A stretch of DNA of 25,263 bases from Ornithomonoglobus_A sp034090805 (lineage in GTDB: Bacteria > Bacillota > Clostridia > UBA1381), in the NCBI GenBank assembly GCA_034090805.1, contig JAXDRV010000054.1, positions 1-25,263 on the forward strand, read 5' to 3'. The notes under the pieces are model-generated. The model did not search any database. It saw nothing but the letters and a program-made list of their open reading frames with translations, and had not been told where the DNA came from. Each line of letters starts with the position of its first letter. Position 1 is the first letter of the stretch. Positions 15,632-23,268 of this stretch are shown in pieces. The position numbers and the translations under genes are program-made.

Positions 15632-18600
15632 ATGGTAAAAAAAATCATCAGCATAATTCTTGCGGCTGCGATATTCGGCGGATACAGCGTATTTGCTCAA
15701 AGCGTTGGGGCGCTCAGTGAGAATTTTTGTGATGGAGTTATTTCGGATGATTACAGAACATCCGGCAGCGTGACGCTTACGGAGGATGCCGAAAAGCTGA
15801 ATTATCTGACAATCGGAAGCAATTCCTACTTTCAAAAGCTTTATACCTCTCCGGTTACGGGAGGAGTTTATATCACCTTTGATATAAATTTTACCGGTTC
15901 CGAGGAAAGCTATATGTTTTTGAAAAGCAGCACCGAGGACGGCAGAAAAATTATAGAGTTTAAAAACAACAATGTATACTGCGACGGAAACGAGCTTGCG
16001 GTAAGCCTTAACAACGGCTGGAATACATTTTCAGCAGAGGTTTCGAGCGATAAAGTAAATGTTTATTTCGGCGATGAGCTCATCGGCAGCACATCGGGAA
16101 TGACAAATGTGCAGATAATCAGATTCGGAAATGTTTCGGGCGAAATGCTTTTTGATAATTTCAGCGTTTTGGACGGCGGCAAACCGGAGCCGGAAATATG
16201 CAGCGACGAAGAGGTTGATGAGTATTACGCTCAAGGCTTTAACGATGCAAGCAGCAGCGCGTCGGGAATACAATTTTTGGAGAATACAGAATGTTTGTCC
16301 TATAAAAACGGAAAAGGCGTAAACGGCAAGGCACTCTGCTTCATAACGGAAGCAACGGGTCAAGCCCAAAAGCCCTTTATGCAGGTAAATGCGGGAGTTC
16401 CAAGCGGAAAAGCGGTTTTGTCATTCCATATTAAATGGGATAAATTCGGAAGCGGCGCATTACTTCCCACAATGAAGGGCAGCGGTTCACAGGGAATGTC
16501 CTTCGCCTCGCTTGACGGTGCGGGCAATTTATCTTATGTATCAAATGGCTGGCAGAAAACCGCAGTAAAACAACTTTCAACAAAAAAATGGTACAGAATA
16601 CAAATTGCCATGGATATGGACAAAAAGCAGTTCAGTATGTATGTCGATTACACACCTGTAGCGGAAAACATTCCCTTCGGATTTGACAATATGGATACAA
16701 TAACAGCCTTTAGATTCCAGTTGGAAGACGCTGACGGAATAGGAGCGTCAATGTACATGGATAATATTACATTGTATTCCGGGGAAAATCTGAATGTTGC
16801 ACCGAGATTGGAAAAGGAGCTAAACAGCATTGAAGCAACGCAGGATATAACCGCGGCGGCAGTGCTTGAGCCGACTGTGGAAGCCGCAGATAACGGCAAA
16901 ATCGGTAAATACTATGCGGATATGCTTGCCACGACCATGACAACGTATAATGCCGTGGGAATGGCGGTCGGAGCAAAAAGAGCATGGAAGAAGAACGGCC
17001 GCTTTGAGTTGGACGTTGCTCCCGAGGTAGTAAACGACAGAACACATATTCCTCTAAGAAGTGTTTCGGAAGCCTTTGACATGACGGTTGACTGGGACGA
17101 TGCGGCAAAAACCGCAACAATTAAAAATGATCAATACATCGTTATCTTTAAAAACGGCGATGCAGGCTACAGTGTAAACGGCACCCAAAAGCAGATGGAT
17201 ACTGTACCGTACATAAAAGACGACAGTATGATGATACCGCTGAGATTTTTGGCGGAAGCAATAGGCAAAAAGGTTACATATCAGTATCCTCAGCTTATTA
17301 CCATAGGCGATGCCGAGAATTTTATCACAAGAGATAATAATAAATATATATTTAACGAGCTTTTGTCAAGTATTATTTATGAAAGACCCTCAAGTGAGCA
17401 GATATTGAGTGATATTGAAGCCAACGGAGGAATACGGCATCCGGGAATATTGGGAATAAGCGATAAATACAGCTTTGCGGTAAATCAGTATAAGCAGGGG
17501 ATTGAGCCTTATAAAACATGGGGCGATAAGATTATAGATAAAGCGGATACCTATCTTGACAAGGCTCTTGTAAATCCAGACGATTACGCGGATGCAAATG
17601 CCTTTTTGACAGCGTCAAGAAATGCATCAGAGCCAATGCTTAACTGCTCGATGGCATATCTGCTTACCGGTAACGAAAAGTATGCGCAAAGAGCGTGGAA
17701 GGAAATGGACAATGTATGCGGCTTTACAACGTGGTATCCGGATCATTTCCTAAACGTGGGAGAAATGACGGCGGGAGTTGCGATAAGTTACGATATGCTT
17801 TATAGCTATTTGACCGAGGAACAAAAGGATAAAGCCAAAGCGGCGGTTGCAGAACTCGGACTGGCTCAAGCAAAGAAAAATTATGACGACCCGTCAGAGT
17901 ATTGTTCGGATTGGAGTCATACGGGATTCTGGGTTGTGCTTAATACAAACTGGAATCTTGTCTGCAACGGCGGAATTATAACCGGTGCGCTTATGCTCGC
18001 AGACGACCCGGCATATTCGGAGCTTGCGGGAGAGATTTTGGAAAGTGCAGTACGCAGTGAAGAATACGGACTTATGAATATGTTGCCCGAAGGAGGCTGG
18101 GACGAGGGTGTGACTTATTGGAGCTTTGCCATGAGATATTTCGTAATGGGAATGAGCGCCCTTGAAACGGCAACGGGCAAGGATTACGGTTTTAAGGATA
18201 CTCCGTCCCTTGATATGACCGGATATTATCCGTTCAGGCTGTTCGGAGCATTTAAGGATTATAATTTCCATGATGCGGAGTGGATGTCAAGAATGTCGGC
18301 AGCCTCTAACGCAATATTCTTCCTTGCCGATTGGTATAACGACGAGAAACTGAATTCGATCAAGTATGATAATATGAGACGTTATGATTATTCTGATGTT
18401 CAGAGTATGATATATTTTAACCCCGATTTATATAAACCGGGAGAGTCTATATCGCTTGACGGATATGTCAAAGAGGTTGAAAGCGGCTCATTCAGACAGG
18501 CATGGAATAATGAGGAGGCAGCAGCGCTTATGTTCCACGGAGCAGATGTTATTGCAGGACACGGGCATATTGATGTCGGAAGTTTTGTGTTTGATGCGGA

Positions 18601-19912
18601 CGGTGAAAGATGGGCGATTGATCTGGGCCCGGAGAACTATACCGTTCCCGGCTACTTCGATGACAATCAAAGATATACATACTACAGAACAAGAGCCGAG
18701 GGTCACAACACGGTTGTCATAAATCCTGACAGATCGGGAGGACAAAGCCCCGGCGGAAAAGGTGTTGTTACCGAATTTGTCACAAAGCCTAAGGGCGGTT
18801 ATGCCGTTATGGATTTATCAAGCGCATATGACAGTGCAAAGGAATATAAACGCGGATATTTGTTTACAGGAAACAGAAACGTTGCAATAGTTCAAGATGA
18901 AATCACAATGACTAAACCGTCGGAGCTTTACTGGTTTATGCATATCAATGTAAATGCAGAGCTGTCGGCGGACAAAAAGAGCGTTATACTTTCATCAGGC
19001 GAAAAACAGGTTGAGGTTAAGCTGTTATCCGATGAGGGCGAGTTTGAAATAATGAACGCAAATCCGCTCGATACCTCACCCAATCCGGTTGAACAAAGTC
19101 TAAGCAGAAAGTTTAAAAAGCTTGCAATTCATTTGCAGAATGTAGAAAAGACAACAATTTCTGTTGCAATGTATTCAATTACCAACGGAAATAAATACAA
19201 TCTTTCCTGCACTCCGATTGACAGCTGGAGCATAGCCGACGGAGAACTGATTGTTCCGACACTTGACAGTATAAAAATTTCCGGTCACGAGCTTGAGGAT
19301 TTTGTGCCGAGCATGAGCAGCTATACCGTTATGCAGTCTTATGACAGCAACTGCATACCGAAAATAGAAGCGTCAAGCGACAAGTACAATGTTGAAATTA
19401 TTAACACAAGAACAGTGCCGGGCAAGGGAAGAGTGATTTTAACAGATAAAACAGACAGCTCAATACAAAATACATATACAATTGAGTTTAAAAAGCAGAC
19501 AATTGCAGGCGTGCTCGATACACCGCGCATTGCAATTGCAGAGGTTACGGCAAGTGATGAGCCGCAGCCGGAAAATCCAAAGGAGGCTTCAATTGACGGC
19601 AATCTTGAAACAAGATGGTCGGCAGATGGGGTGCAGTGGATAACCTATGATTTGGGAGGTGAGAAGACGGTCAATGCGATATCCATTGCTTTTATGAAGA
19701 GCGAAAGCAGAAAATCAAAATTCAAACTGCTTGCGTCTTCAGACGGTGAAAACTGGACGGAGATTTTCCAAACGCAAAGCTCGGGTAATATATCCGGGTA
19801 TGAAACTTTCGGTGTGCCGCAGACTACGGCAAGATATATACGCATTGAGGGCAGCGGAAATACGGAAAACAGCTGGAACAGTATTAACGAAGTTATAATT
19901 TACGGAAATTAA
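15632..19912 (+). CDS. Multidomain heparinase II/III-like polysaccharide lyase
   Basis: Predicted secreted lyase cutting uronic-acid-containing polysaccharide by beta-elimination. 1426 residues. Signal peptide to about 22. Two LamG/concanavalin-like beta-sandwich regions lie at about 25-185 and 200-390. A copper-amine-oxidase-N-like stalk domain is at about 430-560 (HIPLRSVSEAFDMTVDWDD...MIPLRFLAEAIG). An alpha/alpha-toroid is at about 570-955, then a heparinase II/III beta-sandwich at 960-1190 with GHGHIDVGSF (His977, His979). A discoidin F5/8C-like domain is at about 1300-1426. Candidate active-site residues by family pattern are His763 (SHTGFW), Asn773/Asn775 and Asn779 (NWNLVCNGG) and Tyr829 (GWDEGVTYW). 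The ATG at 15632 follows AAAGGAGA; an earlier frame start at 15611 overlaps the previous stop and has no site. Which PL family, and whether heparin-like, alginate-like or another substrate, is not decidable here. Confidence 0.88.
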   Translation: MVKKIISIILAAAIFGGYSVFAQSVGALSENFCDGVISDDYRTSGSVTLTEDAEKLNYLTIGSNSYFQKLYTSPVTGGVYITFDINFTGSEESYMFLKSSTEDGRKIIEFKNNNVYCDGNELAVSLNNGWNTFSAEVSSDKVNVYFGDELIGSTSGMTNVQIIRFGNVSGEMLFDNFSVLDGGKPEPEICSDEEVDEYYAQGFNDASSSASGIQFLENTECLSYKNGKGVNGKALCFITEATGQAQKPFMQVNAGVPSGKAVLSFHIKWDKFGSGALLPTMKGSGSQGMSFASLDGAGNLSYVSNGWQKTAVKQLSTKKWYRIQIAMDMDKKQFSMYVDYTPVAENIPFGFDNMDTITAFRFQLEDADGIGASMYMDNITLYSGENLNVAPRLEKELNSIEATQDITAAAVLEPTVEAADNGKIGKYYADMLATTMTTYNAVGMAVGAKRAWKKNGRFELDVAPEVVNDRTHIPLRSVSEAFDMTVDWDDAAKTATIKNDQYIVIFKNGDAGYSVNGTQKQMDTVPYIKDDSMMIPLRFLAEAIGKKVTYQYPQLITIGDAENFITRDNNKYIFNELLSSIIYERPSSEQILSDIEANGGIRHPGILGISDKYSFAVNQYKQGIEPYKTWGDKIIDKADTYLDKALVNPDDYADANAFLTASRNASEPMLNCSMAYLLTGNEKYAQRAWKEMDNVCGFTTWYPDHFLNVGEMTAGVAISYDMLYSYLTEEQKDKAKAAVAELGLAQAKKNYDDPSEYCSDWSHTGFWVVLNTNWNLVCNGGIITGALMLADDPAYSELAGEILESAVRSEEYGLMNMLPEGGWDEGVTYWSFAMRYFVMGMSALETATGKDYGFKDTPSLDMTGYYPFRLFGAFKDYNFHDAEWMSRMSAASNAIFFLADWYNDEKLNSIKYDNMRRYDYSDVQSMIYFNPDLYKPGESISLDGYVKEVESGSFRQAWNNEEAAALMFHGADVIAGHGHIDVGSFVFDADGERWAIDLGPENYTVPGYFDDNQRYTYYRTRAEGHNTVVINPDRSGGQSPGGKGVVTEFVTKPKGGYAVMDLSSAYDSAKEYKRGYLFTGNRNVAIVQDEITMTKPSELYWFMHINVNAELSADKKSVILSSGEKQVEVKLLSDEGEFEIMNANPLDTSPNPVEQSLSRKFKKLAIHLQNVEKTTISVAMYSITNGNKYNLSCTPIDSWSIADGELIVPTLDSIKISGHELEDFVPSMSSYTVMQSYDSNCIPKIEASSDKYNVEIINTRTVPGKGRVILTDKTDSSIQNTYTIEFKKQTIAGVLDTPRIAIAEVTASDEPQPENPKEASIDGNLETRWSADGVQWITYDLGGEKTVNAISIAFMKSESRKSKFKLLASSDGENWTEIFQTQSSGNISGYETFGVPQTTARYIRIEGSGNTENSWNSINEVIIYGN

Positions 19913-19927
19913 AAAGGAGGAATTTTT

Positions 19928-21868
19928 ATGAAAAAGTTTATATCGATATTGTTGTCGGCGGCAATGGCACTGAGTGCCTTGTCGGCGGCGGCAGCCACAG
20001 ACTCAAACAAGGTGTTTGATTTTAGTTTTAAGAATGTGCCGGCTGCTACAGTGACTAATATGCAGAAAATATCATGCGGTGAAGATAAGCTCACTTGCTG
20101 GCTAGGCTCTAGTGAAACGGTTTCAATCGGAGATTATTCAGCCGTTACAGGCGAGAGCGGAAATTCGCTTAACATGACAAATGTATCAAGATTAAGACCA
20201 ATGGACGGAAATTTGTCGGGAAGCTTTAGACTGAGTATGCGTTTTTATGTTCCCGGCGCAGAAGGCAATTGGGGCTTTAGAGTAAACGCAAGAATGACGA
20301 ATTCGTCAAACGCTCCTACAAGTCCGGCATTATTCGGAGTTCGCGGCAATACAGACTTCTGTCTGCGTACAGGAAACAGTGAGTGGGGCATAGCTGAGAT
20401 AGTGGGAGATATTACCCAAGGCTGGAATAAAATCGACTACGAATTGATGCGTTCATCAGGACTGGCTAATCTGTATATAAATGATGTGCAGGTAGCGTCA
20501 AATGTTGCGGCAAACACAAATTCCGATATGACCGCATTGCTTACAAGCGACAAGGTGATTGAATATATTGATATTTATACCACAAATGCAGGTTCCGCAT
20601 ATATGGACAGTATTTCGATAGAAATGCTCAATGATTACTCTGTATTAAGCGAAGGCATGACATATACAGAGCCTAAGCTTAAGCTGGCGTTTGACAGTGC
20701 TGTGGATTCTCTGACGGCTGAGGACATAACAATCACAAACAACAATATTCACAGAAGCTTCAAGCCCTCCGCTGTTTCAAAGCTGAATGAAAGCGCATAC
20801 GAGATTACTGTTCCCGAAAAAGAGGTAAGACCTTTTACCGAATACATTATAGGTATACAAAAGAGCGGTATTGTCAAAGACAAAATATTTACGACAGAGG
20901 CTATTCAGACCAAGAATACACTGTTTGGCTGCAACTTTGATACAACTGATGAACAAGACAAATTCAGATATACCGGTAATAACGGAATAGCATCCGTAGA
21001 AGCTGTGGATAACAGGGGCAATGCCGTTCATATGACATATACAAGACAAGCGGCAGACGGCGAACAGGCACCGGTTATTGGGAGTGTTGATTTTTCAAAG
21101 ATAAATTCAAAGTTCACCTTGGAAACTGATATTATGCGTGAGGATAAGGCATCATCTGCTGCTATACTAATCAGGGGAAAAGAAGAAAAAATTCCGGTAC
21201 TGAAGTTTGACAATACGGGAGATATATGCACAATTAACGGAAGCTGGAAGAAAGCAAGAGTATTGGGAAAATATGAAACAAATAAATGGTATCATGTAAG
21301 AATTGACATAGACCCGACTGCGGGAAAAGAAACAATAACCGTTACAGATACCGTAACCGGAAATACTTTTATGGCAGCAAATACCGATATGTTCAAAGCG
21401 CTTACCGATGTAAGTACCGTAGGAGTTAATATTTGGGATGCAAACACCGTAGGCACAGCAACCGGTACATATATTGATAATGTAGAAATTAGTGATTATA
21501 CGGTATTAAACAATAAGCTTGATATAAATAAGCTTATGCTTAAGCAGGGAAGTACGGTAATCAAAGATTACTGCCAGCTGCAGGAGAATGTTCCGGTACA
21601 GGCTGTTGTAAATATTACAAGTGACAAGGACGAAACATATAGCAGCGTAAAGGTGATTTTGGCAGAATATAATAACGGAGAGCTTGTTGCGGTTAATGCA
21701 GAGGATGCGCTCTTAAATAAAGACGAAAGCGGAACCGCTTCACACACACTTAATACGGGAATAACAACCGAAAACTGTTCGGGAAGAAGCGTAAAAGCTT
21801 TTCTTTGGGACAGCTTTGACTCTATGAAGCCGTATGTGGAGGCAGTTGCATTTAACGGAAAGGATTGA
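19928..21868 (+). CDS. Secreted LamG-like carbohydrate-binding candidate, long paralogue
   Basis: 646 residues with a signal peptide (Ala-rich cleavage near 23). Two LamG/concanavalin-like regions at about 25-235 and 335-535 carry the usual GSFRLSMRFYVPG and NKWYHVRIDIDPTAGKETITVTD patterns. They are separated by an Ig-like segment (245-330) of the type that precedes SbsA-like modules. The C-terminus (540-646) ends with VKAFLWDSFDSMKPYVEAV, a phrase common at the ends of clostridial extracellular proteins. No catalytic motif is visible, so binding of the lyase substrate is the best guess. AAAAAGGAGG stands just before the ATG. It shares its second half with the next gene. Confidence 0.8.
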   Translation: MKKFISILLSAAMALSALSAAAATDSNKVFDFSFKNVPAATVTNMQKISCGEDKLTCWLGSSETVSIGDYSAVTGESGNSLNMTNVSRLRPMDGNLSGSFRLSMRFYVPGAEGNWGFRVNARMTNSSNAPTSPALFGVRGNTDFCLRTGNSEWGIAEIVGDITQGWNKIDYELMRSSGLANLYINDVQVASNVAANTNSDMTALLTSDKVIEYIDIYTTNAGSAYMDSISIEMLNDYSVLSEGMTYTEPKLKLAFDSAVDSLTAEDITITNNNIHRSFKPSAVSKLNESAYEITVPEKEVRPFTEYIIGIQKSGIVKDKIFTTEAIQTKNTLFGCNFDTTDEQDKFRYTGNNGIASVEAVDNRGNAVHMTYTRQAADGEQAPVIGSVDFSKINSKFTLETDIMREDKASSAAILIRGKEEKIPVLKFDNTGDICTINGSWKKARVLGKYETNKWYHVRIDIDPTAGKETITVTDTVTGNTFMAANTDMFKALTDVSTVGVNIWDANTVGTATGTYIDNVEISDYTVLNNKLDINKLMLKQGSTVIKDYCQLQENVPVQAVVNITSDKDETYSSVKVILAEYNNGELVAVNAEDALLNKDESGTASHTLNTGITTENCSGRSVKAFLWDSFDSMKPYVEAVAFNGKD

Positions 21869-21876
21869 TTGACAAT

Positions 21877-23202
21877 ATGAAAAAAGTATACCGCATACTT
21901 TCGGCACTTATAATATGCTTATCTATTTTATCTTCGCTTGTATCCGCGGCGGATAATTTTGAGCTTGAGGGACGTTTAAGCGAGGATTTTGAGGACGGAC
22001 TGGGAAACTGGGACTGTGCTCTTAGTCAGGGAATGGCAGCGACAGCGGAAACGGATTACGGAAACTCTCTTTGCCTTTCCATGAACAAACAGGCACAGAG
22101 CGATAAGGAGCCGGTGGCATATAGGGCATTTAGTCCCATAACGGACAATATACTTTTTGAGCTTGATGTTATGTGTACAACCCGTTTAGCACAGGCTGCC
22201 GTACAGATTGCCGGAAGTGCGTCGGTTCCGGTGATTAATTTCAGACCGAACGGAAATATATCGACAACGCTGAGCAACTGGGGAGAGGGAATTGTTTTAG
22301 GACAATATGAACCCGAAAAATGGTACCACGTAAAGATGGAAATTTTAGTCAATGAAGGCGAAAAGGGCGTTGAAAATATCACTGTCACAGATATGGAGTC
22401 CGGCGAGGAGATGAAAGCGGAGAATGTACCGCTGATGAACAAAGTAAGCAATGTTAATTTGATTAAGTTGAATTTATGGTCATCTCCGATGAACAAGCCG
22501 GTAGAAATATATTATGATAATATTTCCGTAAGCAGAATAGTATATTTGCCGACAGTCACGGATATTTATGCTTCCGTAGGAGATACAAGCTATGCAAAGG
22601 ACAATATTGCACACGATGCAAATACCATAAATATTGTATTTTCACATGACATCAATCCCGAAACGCTTACAAAGGACACTGTTGTGCTTTCTGCTGACTA
22701 TGACGGCATATATGATACCTCTGAAAGGACGTATTCCATGACGCTTAAGGAGGAGGCGGGCTACGGCAATGAATTTTTACTTAGTCTAAAAGACGGTATC
22801 ACTGACTTAAAGGGCAAAAATCTTGTATGGGACGAGGATATTATTCTTAAAACCGAGCCTGAGCCGTTTCATGCTCAAAATATTTCCTTTAAGCGCGGCG
22901 ATGCGGTGATTTCCTCACTGTCGGAACTCTATGAGGGAGATACGGTTACTCTAAGCTATGATATGGTTAACAACAGCGAGGAGAAAAAGGAAATGTCTGT
23001 TCTGTTGGCGTTCTATGACGCGTCGGGTACAATGCAGAGCGTTTCCCTGAATAAAATCAGCGCAAATGCCGGCGAGACACTTAGCGGGCAAACGCAGGAT
23101 TTAAGTATAGCTTCTGTGCCGGAGGGCGGTATGCTCCGAGTAATGTTTATCGACAATCTTGAGAATATGCAAATTACAGGCAGATCGCTTGAACTGAATT
23201 AA
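21877..23202 (+). CDS. Secreted LamG-like carbohydrate-binding candidate, short paralogue
   Basis: 441 residues from the ATG at 21877; a TTG 12 bases earlier gives four more residues but sits on the AAAGGA site. Signal peptide to about residue 24 (VSA). A LamG-like region at about 28-215 has LSEDFEDGLGNWD and EPEKWYHVKMEI, then VENITVTDMESGEEM. An Ig-like segment with SHDINPETLTKDTVVLSADY follows (about 235-320), then a C-terminal beta module (325-441). Order and phrases match residues 335-646 of the previous gene, except that the Ig-like segment stands after, not before, the LamG region. It begins 8 bases after the upstream stop. No catalytic motif seen. Confidence 0.8.
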   Translation: MKKVYRILSALIICLSILSSLVSAADNFELEGRLSEDFEDGLGNWDCALSQGMAATAETDYGNSLCLSMNKQAQSDKEPVAYRAFSPITDNILFELDVMCTTRLAQAAVQIAGSASVPVINFRPNGNISTTLSNWGEGIVLGQYEPEKWYHVKMEILVNEGEKGVENITVTDMESGEEMKAENVPLMNKVSNVNLIKLNLWSSPMNKPVEIYYDNISVSRIVYLPTVTDIYASVGDTSYAKDNIAHDANTINIVFSHDINPETLTKDTVVLSADYDGIYDTSERTYSMTLKEEAGYGNEFLLSLKDGITDLKGKNLVWDEDIILKTEPEPFHAQNISFKRGDAVISSLSELYEGDTVTLSYDMVNNSEEKKEMSVLLAFYDASGTMQSVSLNKISANAGETLSGQTQDLSIASVPEGGMLRVMFIDNLENMQITGRSLELN

Positions 23203-23240
23203 CCACAGTAAAAACTAATATTTTCGGATTTTACAAGTGG
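23203..23240 (+). promoter_or_regulatory. Intercistronic hairpin before the GH3 gene
   Basis: CCAC and GTAAAA (23203-23213) pair with TTTTAC and GTGG (23229-23240), giving a 10-bp stem with a 1/2-base internal bulge and a 15-base loop. No T-run follows, so it would not end transcription; it could mark an mRNA processing or stability point between the extracellular and cytoplasmic parts of the operon. Confidence 0.35.
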
Positions 23241-23268
23241 CTGAAAACATAAATAAAAGGAGACTGTT

